From: Mitsuaria sp. 7
GTDB lineage: Bacteria > Pseudomonadota > Gammaproteobacteria > Burkholderiales > Burkholderiaceae_C
Assembly (NCBI RefSeq): GCF_001653795.1
Contig: NZ_CP011514.1
Location: 1,424,163 to 1,488,162, forward strand
Direction: 5' to 3'
Length of the DNA: 64,000 bases
This document shows, piece by piece, positions 52,581 to 60,238 of the stretch. The translations under genes were made by a program, and so were the position numbers. The notes below the pieces were generated by a model. That model saw only the letters and a list, made by a program, of their open reading frames with translations. It was not told where the DNA came from and did no database searches. Each line of letters begins with the position of its first letter. Position 1 is the first letter of the stretch.

Positions 52581-52943
52581 ATGAACCTGGAAATCGATGT
52601 GATCGACGGACGTGTCACCGTCGACGGAAAGCTCGTCTGGCAAGCTGGCGCGTTGGGCGTGGCGGGTCTGGAAGGTGGGCCGGTCCGGTACTTGGACCTC
52701 TCGGCGAAACTGGTGATCGACGCCCGCAGTGGCCGAGCCCCTGCGGCATTCGTGCTGTTCGACGAGGAGGAGTTTCCGGAGTCGATCCTGACCTCGCGGA
52801 TGGTGAAGCGCTTCGTCAAGAAGACCGGTGTCGAGCCCGAGATGGCGGCGCAGTCCCGAGCGGTGGCCCGATTCCCTTGGGGCGAGGTTGAGTTCTACGT
52901 CGATCGGAGGCTGGGCGATCTGTCGATCGAAGTCCGCGGTTGA
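52581..52943 (+). CDS. Hypothetical cytosolic protein
   Basis: This 120-residue protein has no signal or membrane segment. It is rich in beta-like alternation (IDVIDGRVTVDGKLVWQAGA; FPWGEVEFYVDRRLGDLSIEV) with an acidic stretch LFDEEEFPESIL. Composition and codon use resemble the neighbours. It stands alone between divergent units, upstream of the vgrG1 promoter. It could be an orphan immunity gene left in the island, but nothing in the sequence proves this. Confidence 0.55.
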   Translation: MNLEIDVIDGRVTVDGKLVWQAGALGVAGLEGGPVRYLDLSAKLVIDARSGRAPAAFVLFDEEEFPESILTSRMVKRFVKKTGVEPEMAAQSRAVARFPWGEVEFYVDRRLGDLSIEVRG

Positions 52944-53039
52944 CGTGCGGCTAAGGCCGTCAGGCAGGCAGGACCTGACCCCCGTGGGGTGCCATTCTGA
53001 TAATTCTGCGGAATTCACCTGAGGCTTTCGAACCGTCGG

Positions 53040-53083
53040 AGTGACTTTCGACCGTTGTGGTGATCGCGGGTGATCCCTAGCCT
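53040..53083 (+). promoter_or_regulatory. T6SS promoter motif upstream of vgrG1
   Basis: AGTGACTTTCGACC (53040-53053), identical to the copy at tssA, is followed at +38 by TAGCCT (53078-53083). The start codon of vgrG1 is 57 nt after the 14-mer. Confidence 0.6.
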
Positions 53084-53110
53084 CCGGGTGTCGACCTGAC
53101 CCTTGGTGCC

Positions 53111-55198
53111 ATGGCCTCTCCTTTCCGCCTCAAGACCGCCTTGCCTGAAGAGACCCTGCGCGTGCACAGCTGTGTATCGCGGGAGGGTCTGAGCGACGCC
53201 GGAGACACCACGCTGACGCTGTTGAGCGAACGCAAGGACATCCAGGCCTCGGACCTGCTGGGCAAGCCCGCGACGCTGACGATCGCGCTGCGGGACGACG
53301 CGCCGCGATACCTCAGCGGCTACGTGACGCGCTTCGCGCAACGCGGCTTCGAGGGCAAGCACTGCGTCTACGAGATGCAGCTCAAGCCGTGGCTGTGGCT
53401 GCTGTCGCGCACCTCGGACTGCCGGATCTTCCAGGAGCTGTCGGTCCCCGACATCGTCAAGCAGGTCTTCGAGGACCACCCGGTGGCGCGCTACGAGTTC
53501 AAGCTGCTGCGCCCGTACCGGACCTGGAACTACTGCGTCCAGTACCGCGAGACGGACTTCAACTTCGTCGCTCGACTGCTGGAGCACGAAGGCATCTACT
53601 GGTACGTCGAGCACGACGAGGGCGGCCACAAGGTGGTGCTGTGCGACTCGGCCAGCGGACACGATGCACGCCCGGGTTGCGAGTCGCTGCCGTTCTATGG
53701 CTCGGGGGCGCAGGCCACGCCGGCGCTGGAGTACGTGCAGGCCTGGGGCAGCGCGGAGTGCGTGAAGCCGGGCAAGGTCGTGATCACCGACTACGACTTC
53801 CAGCGGCCGTCGACGTCGCTGGAGACGGACCAGAGCGTGGCGCGCAACTACGACCTGTCCGACGGCGAGATCTTCGACTACCCGGGCGGCTACATCCAGA
53901 CGGGCGACGGCTCGCAGTACGTCGAGGACCGCCTGGACGAGCTGCAGACGCAGTTCCAGACCTACGACGGCACGACGAATGCGCAGGGCGTGAGCACGGG
54001 GCATCTGCTGTCGCTGTCGCGCCATCCGCGCGAGACCGAGAACGCGCAGTACCTGATCACGGGCACGCAGATCAGCCTGAGCCAGGCGGCCAACGAGGCC
54101 GGCTCGGGCGAGACGGGGCTGCGCTGCAGCTTCAGCTGCATCCCGGCGGCGCAGCAGTACCGGCCCGCGCGACGCACCCCCAAGCCGCTGGTGGCGGGGC
54201 CGCAGACGGCCATCGTGAGCGGTCCGGCGGGCGAGGAGATCCACACCGACAAGTACGGCCGGGTGAAAGTGCAGTTCCACTGGGACCGCCGCGGCAAGCG
54301 CGACGAGCGCAGCTCGTGCTGGGTGAGCGTGGCGCATCCGTGGGCGGGCTCGAACTTCGGGGGCATCCATATCCCGCGCATCGGGCAGGAAGTGATCATC
54401 GGGTTCATCGAAGGCGACCCGGACGCGCCCATCATCATGGGGCGCACCTACAACGGCGAGAACCTGCCGCCGTGGGACCTGCCGGCCAACGCCACGCAGA
54501 GCGGCTTCCTGACGCGCTCGACCAAGGGCGGCAGCTACGGCAACGCCAACGCGATCCGCTTCGAGGACAAGCACGGCGACGAGCAGCTGTGGATCCACGC
54601 GGAGAAGAACCAGGACATCGAGGTCGAGAACGACGAGACGCACTGGGTCGGGCGGGACCGGACCAAGACGATCGACCGGCATGAGACGACGCTGGTCAAG
54701 GGCAACCGCACGGAGACGGTGAACCTGGACGAGACGATCACGATCCATCAGAACCGCACCGAGCGCGTCGACCTCGACGAGAAGATCTCGATCGGGATGA
54801 ACCGGACCGAAGATGTCGGCATCAACGAGACGATCAGCGTCGGGTCGAATCGGTCGGTGACGATCGGCGGCGTGAAAACGGAGACCATCGCCTTGGCGAA
54901 GGCCGAGACGATCGGACTGGGCAAGGCCCTGACCATCGGTGCGGCCTATCAGACGACCGTCGGCGGGCTGATGAACACGACGGTCGGACTGCAGCAGTCG
55001 GAGCAGGTAGGGTTGAGCAAGACCACGCGCGTCGGCAAGACCTACGAGTTGGTCGCGGGCGACGCGATCCGCTTCGTCGTCGGCAAGGCCAGTCTGACGA
55101 TGACGAAGGACGGCAAGGTGACGATCGTTGGATCGGAGTTCCTGTTCGACGCGTCGGGTCCGGTGCAGATCAACGGCAAGGACATCGACCTCAACTGA
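53111..55198 (+). CDS. vgrG: T6SS spike protein VgrG (TssI), copy 1
   Basis: This 695-residue protein has a gp27-like part (about 1-370, SPFRLKTALPEETLRVHSCVSREGLSD; NYCVQYRETDFNFVARLLEHEGIYW) and a gp5 OB domain (about 380-460, KYGRVKVQFHWDRRGKRDER, GGIHIPRIGQEVIIGFIEGDPD). A beta-helix tail (about 480-695) has repeats of ET/NRTE type (TVNLDETITIHQNRTERVDL). It ends without a toxin domain. It tops the Hcp tube; the DUF2169 and PAAR-like proteins encoded next should load an effector on it. Confidence 0.96.
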   Translation: MASPFRLKTALPEETLRVHSCVSREGLSDAGDTTLTLLSERKDIQASDLLGKPATLTIALRDDAPRYLSGYVTRFAQRGFEGKHCVYEMQLKPWLWLLSRTSDCRIFQELSVPDIVKQVFEDHPVARYEFKLLRPYRTWNYCVQYRETDFNFVARLLEHEGIYWYVEHDEGGHKVVLCDSASGHDARPGCESLPFYGSGAQATPALEYVQAWGSAECVKPGKVVITDYDFQRPSTSLETDQSVARNYDLSDGEIFDYPGGYIQTGDGSQYVEDRLDELQTQFQTYDGTTNAQGVSTGHLLSLSRHPRETENAQYLITGTQISLSQAANEAGSGETGLRCSFSCIPAAQQYRPARRTPKPLVAGPQTAIVSGPAGEEIHTDKYGRVKVQFHWDRRGKRDERSSCWVSVAHPWAGSNFGGIHIPRIGQEVIIGFIEGDPDAPIIMGRTYNGENLPPWDLPANATQSGFLTRSTKGGSYGNANAIRFEDKHGDEQLWIHAEKNQDIEVENDETHWVGRDRTKTIDRHETTLVKGNRTETVNLDETITIHQNRTERVDLDEKISIGMNRTEDVGINETISVGSNRSVTIGGVKTETIALAKAETIGLGKALTIGAAYQTTVGGLMNTTVGLQQSEQVGLSKTTRVGKTYELVAGDAIRFVVGKASLTMTKDGKVTIVGSEFLFDASGPVQINGKDIDLN

Positions 55199-55212
55199 GG
55201 TCGGAGCTCCGT

Positions 55213-56610
55213 ATGGAACTGGTCAACCTCACGCCGTTCGGCGCGGCGGGTTATCGCGGCATCGACACCCAGGACCGCGAGCATGAAATCGTGGTGGTAC
55301 GCACGGTCTACAAGCTCGTGCCGGCATGGCAACTCGAGGGCGCTCAGCCGACGACCGCCGGTCCGATGCGCCTGGTGCCGCAACTGATCGACGAAGGCGC
55401 CCCCCCGCTGGTCACCGAGGATCAATACGTCGGTGAGGTCGGCCTGAGCAGCGTACGCACGGAAAGCGATCTCGCGCCGTTCAAGCCGAAGTGCGACGTC
55501 CTGGTCACCGGCACCAGCCATGCGCCGGCAGGACGGCCGAGCGAAGGCTGGTTGGCCCGGCTGCGCGTCAGCCAACCGTCGCGTCATCCCCAGGCGGACC
55601 CGGCGGCCGGTTATGTGCCGCCGTTGACGGATCCCGACACGAGCTTTGCGGACCGCGTGGCGTGGCAGGAGGAGCGACGCGTCGCGATCGACGGCTGGCT
55701 GCGCGCGCCGGGACCGAACGGGGATCGCAGCCGCGAGATGCTGCTGGACAAGGCCTTGCATTTGCATGCGCCGTCGGAATTCGTGCGCGACGCCAAGGGC
55801 GCGTGGGCACGGCGGACGCTGAGTGCCGCGACCAGCGTCCCGCTGCTGTATGAACTCGCCTACGGCGGCAGCAGCCGCGTGCCGCATCCCGATTTCGGAC
55901 GCGATGCGGAGGCGCCGGAACTGCTGCTCAACGAGGTTTGTTTCCTGAATCCTCTGGGCCGCGGCTGGATGCATGCGGATCTGGAACGCGCGTCGCGGGA
56001 GGCCCGTGTACCGGTGCCGACGTCGTGGCCCGCGCCGCAGATCGAGGCGCCGGATCTTCCGGTCGATCGACCGGACATCACGGCGCAGGCCGCAGGTCAG
56101 CAGCCGCCGCAGATGCTGGAGCAGGCCAGGGCTTATGCGCATCGTCCCGCGGGTTTCGGTCCGGTCGGACGCGCCTGGACGCCACGCATCCAGCGCGCAG
56201 GTTCCTATGACGATCGATGGCTGGCGGAGCGCTGGCCGAATCTGCCCAAGGATTTCGACATGGCGTACTGGAACGCCGCGCCGCAGGATCAGCAGATCGC
56301 CTTTCCGCGGCCCGACTGCTACATCGAGCTCGGGAACCTGATCGCCCCCGCGCTCTGCCCGAGCGGTCACGCCTTCGTCGCGCTGCCGGGGCATCGCGTG
56401 TCGGTGCTGTTCCATCTCGCCAGCGGCCTGATGCTCGGCGGCGTGTGCGCGATCGATACCTTGCACGTCGATACGGACGCGATGGAACTCGCTATCGTCT
56501 GGCGCGCGAGCGTGTCGGCGGAGATGGGCGTGAAGACGACCGAACTGCGTTTCGAGACCGACCTGACAGCGCCGCTGTTCAAGATGGAGGAGGCGGCTCA
56601 TGGCCAATAA
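55213..56610 (+). CDS. DUF2169 T6SS effector adaptor
   Basis: This 465-residue protein matches DUF2169: MELVNLTPFGAAGYRGIDTQ, VVVRTVYKLVPAWQLE, LAPFKPKCDVLVTGTSHAP, LLYELAYGGSS and GFGPVGRAWTPRI, ending FETDLTAPLFKMEEA. DUF2169 proteins act as adaptors or chaperones that dock effectors on VgrG, usually beside DUF4150 PAAR-like genes. It follows vgrG1 by 14 nt and overlaps the next gene by 11 nt. Confidence 0.94.
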   Translation: MELVNLTPFGAAGYRGIDTQDREHEIVVVRTVYKLVPAWQLEGAQPTTAGPMRLVPQLIDEGAPPLVTEDQYVGEVGLSSVRTESDLAPFKPKCDVLVTGTSHAPAGRPSEGWLARLRVSQPSRHPQADPAAGYVPPLTDPDTSFADRVAWQEERRVAIDGWLRAPGPNGDRSREMLLDKALHLHAPSEFVRDAKGAWARRTLSAATSVPLLYELAYGGSSRVPHPDFGRDAEAPELLLNEVCFLNPLGRGWMHADLERASREARVPVPTSWPAPQIEAPDLPVDRPDITAQAAGQQPPQMLEQARAYAHRPAGFGPVGRAWTPRIQRAGSYDDRWLAERWPNLPKDFDMAYWNAAPQDQQIAFPRPDCYIELGNLIAPALCPSGHAFVALPGHRVSVLFHLASGLMLGGVCAIDTLHVDTDAMELAIVWRASVSAEMGVKTTELRFETDLTAPLFKMEEAAHGQ

Positions 56611-56956
56611 CCTGGGAGCGCGCAAGGAAGGTGGCTGGGTCGTCTACAGCATGCCGCCGGACGTCTGCAAGACGCCGATGGGCAGTTCGATGGTCCCGGT
56701 GCCTTATCCGATCACTTCGCAGCTCAGCGATGCGACGGGCGTCGTGAAGAGCGTGAAGATCAATGGCAATCCCGTCGTGGTCTTCGACCAGAGCAAGACG
56801 CCCAGCAGCGCGGGCGACACGCCCGGCAGCGGCACCGGCATCAAGAGTGGCACGGTGGGCAAGAAGTGCGAGCCGCTGGACAAGAGCTCCACGGTGCGTG
56901 CCGGCAAGAAGTGGATGGTCCGCCACGGTGACAAGTTCTGGATGAACGGCGGCTGA
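56600..56956 (+). CDS. PAAR-like DUF4150 protein
   Basis: This 118-residue protein has the DUF4150 pattern: ARKEGGWVVYSMPPDVCKTP, MVPVPYPITSQLSDATGVVK, VFDQSKTPSSAGDTPGSGTG, and KSSTVRAGKKWMVRHGDKFW. It forms the sharpening tip on VgrG through which cargo is attached. Here it is a separate gene rather than fused to the toxin. It overlaps the DUF2169 gene by 11 nt and precedes the effector by 4 nt. Confidence 0.93.
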   Translation: MANNLGARKEGGWVVYSMPPDVCKTPMGSSMVPVPYPITSQLSDATGVVKSVKINGNPVVVFDQSKTPSSAGDTPGSGTGIKSGTVGKKCEPLDKSSTVRAGKKWMVRHGDKFWMNGG

Positions 56957-56960
56957 TCGC

Positions 56961-57917
56961 ATGGGAAGCTACAACACGACGGGCGTCCTGCAGAAGCCGG
57001 CGGCCAGCGCAGGGAAGGCGGAGGACGCGAACGCGGCGGTCAAGGTGGAGACCATGGAGATCTCCAAGCTGGACGCGCTGCAGATGCTCCTGGATGTGGT
57101 GGGGTTGATCCCGGGCCTTGGGGCGCCGGCGGACATCCTCAACGGGCTGATCAGCGTGGCGCGCGGGGACTGGATCGGTGCGGGCCTCTCGCTGATCGGC
57201 GTTGTTCCCATCGCCGGCGAGGCGGCCGTGGCGGGCAAGATCGCCAAGAACGCCGACCGCTATGCGGCCGGCGTCCGCAAGGTCGCCGACGAGATCCTTC
57301 CTCATCTTCCGGAAGGCGTTCAGCGCAAGCTTCGCGATGCGATCGAGAAGGCCGAGGCCAAGATCGATGAACTGGCCGGGAAGGAAGCCAAGCCCAAGGC
57401 CAAGCCCGACGAGGCTCCGAAGGCGAAGGACGAAGGCGACGACGGCTTCAAGGGCAAGCCCAAACCGAAGCCCAAGTGCGGCCAGACGGGCCCTTACAAG
57501 GATCGCGACAGTCACGACAACGCGGGATTCAACTGGGATCACGTGCCATCCAAGGCCGCGCTCCTGAAGCGAGCGGAAGAGCTTGCCGGTGACGTGCTGT
57601 CCAAGGATCAGATCAAGGCCATCATCGAGAATGCGCCGACCATCGCGATCCCCGACAAACTGCACCAGAAGCACAGTGAGACTTACGGTGGTCGCCAGAA
57701 CCAGATCGTCGACGACGAACGGCGCATCAAGCGCGACTCCGGCAACCTGCAGCGGGCGGCCAAGGAGAATACGGACGCGCTTCTCAAGCACGTCGACGAC
57801 TTTGATCCGGGCTGCAAAGGCGCTTACAGTGAGGCCGCAAAGGCTTTCTCGGCCATCACCAATGACGATTGGGACAAGTGGTTGAAGAAGACGATGAAGG
57901 CCGCGAAGAAGAAGTGA
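56961..57917 (+). CDS. Candidate T6SS effector with unrecognised nuclease-like C-terminus
   Basis: This 318-residue protein has three parts. A pre-toxin-like hydrophobic region (about 35-100, VVGLIPGLGAPADILNGLIS, GLSLIGVVPIAGEAA) is common before toxin tips. A charged Lys/Glu/Pro linker (about 125-172) follows. The C-terminal domain (about 173-318) has NWDHVPSKAALL (191-202), APTIAIPDKLHQKHSETYGG (225-244), and a Lys-rich tail. The WDH...H...H spacing with a TYGGR turn suggests an HNH/His-Me finger-like nuclease, but no family was confidently matched. Position after vgrG-DUF2169-DUF4150 and before immunity-like genes makes it the cassette's cargo. Confidence 0.7.
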   Translation: MGSYNTTGVLQKPAASAGKAEDANAAVKVETMEISKLDALQMLLDVVGLIPGLGAPADILNGLISVARGDWIGAGLSLIGVVPIAGEAAVAGKIAKNADRYAAGVRKVADEILPHLPEGVQRKLRDAIEKAEAKIDELAGKEAKPKAKPDEAPKAKDEGDDGFKGKPKPKPKCGQTGPYKDRDSHDNAGFNWDHVPSKAALLKRAEELAGDVLSKDQIKAIIENAPTIAIPDKLHQKHSETYGGRQNQIVDDERRIKRDSGNLQRAAKENTDALLKHVDDFDPGCKGAYSEAAKAFSAITNDDWDKWLKKTMKAAKKK

Positions 57918-57934
57918 TTTCAAAGAGGTAATTG

Positions 57935-58423
57935 ATGAACATCGAAGACTTTCACCAACTCCTCGGTCTGTCGAATACGGACCAAGAGCTCGTCGCGGCG
58001 ATCGCGGAGCATGGCGGCAATGTGGCGGACCTGTCCGCGAAGAATATTCGCGAACTGGGTACCGACTACGTCAACCTGAGCGAGAAGGGACTCTCGCTGG
58101 CATTCCAGTCGCGCGCACGATTTGAAGATTCGCGGGGGACGCCGCGTGGCGAAGGCCCGTACGTGCTGTCCGGCATGTTCTATTACCCGCATGGCGGCAC
58201 CGATCTCAGCACGTATGCGGGCCCGGCGCCGTTCGCGTCCGACAGTGTCCGCAATCGGGAAGACGCGCTTCGCGCTTACGGCGAGCCCAGCCGCACGGAA
58301 GAGGATGACGACGAGATCGAGTGGGATCAGTGGAGCAAGGACGGTCGCCAGCTGCGCACCAGCTACAGCGAAGATCTGCAGATCGACACGGTCTCGGTAT
58401 CGGTGCCGATGGTGAAACGGTGA
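57935..58423 (+). CDS. Candidate immunity protein for the vgrG1 effector
   Basis: The protein is 162 residues from ATG 57935 (AGAGG precedes), 17 nt after the effector stop. It is acidic, with no signal peptide, as expected for a cytosolic inhibitor of a nuclease. Recognisable blocks: ELVAAIAEHGGNVADLSAKN, YVLSGMFYYPHGGTDLS, REDALRAYGEPS, EIEWDQWSKDGRQL. It is a diverged paralogue of the gene at 59536. No named family was recognised. Confidence 0.7.
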   Translation: MNIEDFHQLLGLSNTDQELVAAIAEHGGNVADLSAKNIRELGTDYVNLSEKGLSLAFQSRARFEDSRGTPRGEGPYVLSGMFYYPHGGTDLSTYAGPAPFASDSVRNREDALRAYGEPSRTEEDDDEIEWDQWSKDGRQLRTSYSEDLQIDTVSVSVPMVKR

Positions 58424-58425
58424 CC

Positions 58426-59436
58426 ATGTCGCCCGTGGATCATCTGGGTCGAGGGTGGAGCGACCCCGCAGTCCAGCGGGCGGTTGCCGATTGGCCGGAT
58501 CGCCCCTATATCGATCGGGAGTCGATCGACAAGGCTGTGGAGGACGGCAGGTTCTCGCTTTTCAACCTCGAACAGGGCATCTTTCTGTTCTTCACGGACG
58601 GGCCTTCGTACATGGCCCGTTTCGGACTCGCAAAAAGCGAGGGTCCGATCGTCATCAGCCGTGTGGTGCTCTTCGGGACGTACCACGACGACGTTGACCC
58701 CTTTCAAGGACCGGTCCTCGGCGAACTGACGACGCGGTCCCGGCTCGACGCCTGGGCGGATGCGCTGGGTCGTGCCGAATGGACTCATGAGGTCGCGGGC
58801 ACGGTCCGGAAGGCGCGATGGCTCGCGGACGGCGTGCTCGTCGATGTGAGCTTCACTCCGTCGGGAGAGTGCAAGCTGGTGTCGTTGATGCCGCCGTACG
58901 CCCTCGAAGCTGAGGCAATGCGCAGCGAGGCGAGGCAACGTCATGGCGCGCTGCCGGGCCCGGAGCAGATTCTGGTCGCGTTGGGAACCCCGGTCTCAGC
59001 CGATGCGATGAAGGTGGCGTTTGATGCAGTCGGCTACGCCGGAAAGCTTGAAGAAGCCAACAGCCATGGAGAAATGGATTTCTCCAGGACGGACGGCTTC
59101 GAGCTCTACGCCGCGCCTGCCGAAGTGCTGAACCCGCGGCGCGCGATCGACGCACCGCCGGCCACGCTGTGCTTGTCCGGCGCTCGTTATCGCTGTGATC
59201 TCGACTTCAAGAGCCTTCAGTGGCAAGGGCCGCTGCTCTTCGGCATCACGTTCGATGATGGACCCGATACGGTGATCGCCAAGGTCGGACGCCGGCCTGA
59301 CCGGCAGAGCATGGATGAGATGCAAGGACATCATCGATGGCACCTCGGTGCCTACGACCTGCACATCCTCTACAGCCTGGCCGAGGACCATGTTTCTCGC
59401 GTGACCCTGCTTGGCAGGAAGAAGGACGGCGATTGA
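58426..59436 (+). CDS. Two-domain protein of the immunity cluster
   Basis: The protein is 336 residues from ATG 58426, 2 nt after the preceding gene. It looks like an internal duplication. Residues about 80-180 (FQGPVLGELTTRSRLDAW ... VLVDVSFTPSGECKLVSLMP) and about 265-335 (QWQGPLLFGITFDDGPDTVI ... HILYSLAEDHVSRVTLLG) share the same order of features. No signal peptide. Acidic and without a recognised family. Its place between the two paralogous immunity-like genes suggests it is also protective, or that it guards against a lost toxin. Confidence 0.6.
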   Translation: MSPVDHLGRGWSDPAVQRAVADWPDRPYIDRESIDKAVEDGRFSLFNLEQGIFLFFTDGPSYMARFGLAKSEGPIVISRVVLFGTYHDDVDPFQGPVLGELTTRSRLDAWADALGRAEWTHEVAGTVRKARWLADGVLVDVSFTPSGECKLVSLMPPYALEAEAMRSEARQRHGALPGPEQILVALGTPVSADAMKVAFDAVGYAGKLEEANSHGEMDFSRTDGFELYAAPAEVLNPRRAIDAPPATLCLSGARYRCDLDFKSLQWQGPLLFGITFDDGPDTVIAKVGRRPDRQSMDEMQGHHRWHLGAYDLHILYSLAEDHVSRVTLLGRKKDGD

Positions 59437-59535
59437 CCGTCCTCCGGCTTGGCCGAACGGCGAGCTGACCGCCTGGGTTCCATCCGGATCGCCCGCCCGG
59501 CCCAACGACCCCAATACGGGTTATCGTTCAGCCTC

Positions 59536-60054
59536 ATGACCACCACCACCATTCCGATGCTCCCCGAGCTCCCGAGCCTCCTCGGCCTGACCGAAGTCGA
59601 CGCTCCGCTGATCGCCGCGGTTCTCGCGTACACCACGCCCGCGGGCACGCCGGCCCCGACCGAGCTCTCCCAGAAGCGCAAGAAGGAGATACGCGCCGGT
59701 TTCGTGCACCTGAAGGAGGCCGGCGTCGTGCTGTCCTTCTCCCCGCGCGAGACCCACGCGGTCGACTACGGCGAGCCGCTGGGCACCGGCACCCACGTGC
59801 TGAGCGCGATCTTCTACTACCCCGAAGGCAGCGAGGAAGTCGATCCCTACAAGGGGAACGGCCCGCTCGCCACCACGCCGGTGGACACCCGCGAGGCCGC
59901 CACCGCCGCCTACGGCGAAGCGGTCGACGGCGAGGAGGAAGAGGGCGTCTTCGAGTGGGAACAGTGGGAAGTCGAAGGCCGTGAGATCACCGTCGACTAC
60001 GCCGACGACGGCGCCGTGCTGACGATCACCGTCTCGCTGACGCTGCCGATGTAA
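59536..60054 (+). CDS. Paralogue of the immunity-like protein at 57935
   Basis: The protein is 172 residues from ATG 59536. It shares block order with the gene at 57935: LLGLTEVDAPLIAAVLAYT, HVLSAIFYYPEGSEEVDPYKG, TREAATAAYGEAVD, VFEWEQWEVEGREI, and an end in LTLPM. Strongly acidic (EEEEGVFEWEQWEVEG). No toxin gene is next to it, so it may be an orphan immunity gene kept against related toxins of other strains. It is the last gene before the vgrG2 promoter. Confidence 0.65.
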   Translation: MTTTTIPMLPELPSLLGLTEVDAPLIAAVLAYTTPAGTPAPTELSQKRKKEIRAGFVHLKEAGVVLSFSPRETHAVDYGEPLGTGTHVLSAIFYYPEGSEEVDPYKGNGPLATTPVDTREAATAAYGEAVDGEEEEGVFEWEQWEVEGREITVDYADDGAVLTITVSLTLPM

Positions 60055-60155
60055 CGGCCCAACGTGCGCCGCCGCACCGTGCGGCGCACGCGTCACCCAC
60101 ACCAGTGACACGCCCGGGGCTGCCGTATCACCCCTTTACATGGGGCGCCCCCGGG

Positions 60156-60199
60156 AATGACTTTGGTCGCTTTCGGCGGTGTTCGCACGAGCCTACCGT
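60156..60199 (+). promoter_or_regulatory. T6SS promoter motif upstream of vgrG2 (relaxed copy)
   Basis: AATGACTTTGGTC (60156-60168) matches the tssA and vgrG1 motif at the core TGACTTT-G. At the same +38 spacing it has TACCGT (60194-60199). The vgrG2 start is 70 nt beyond the motif. Confidence 0.5.
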
Positions 60200-60238
60200 G
60201 AAGGTCCGATTGCTCCGGTCCGCCTTCACGGTCCGCCC

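Noticed and set aside
54650..54980. Short tandem repeats in vgrG1 suggesting a DNA repeat array
   Set aside because: They encode the beta-helix tail typical of VgrG and are explained by the protein.
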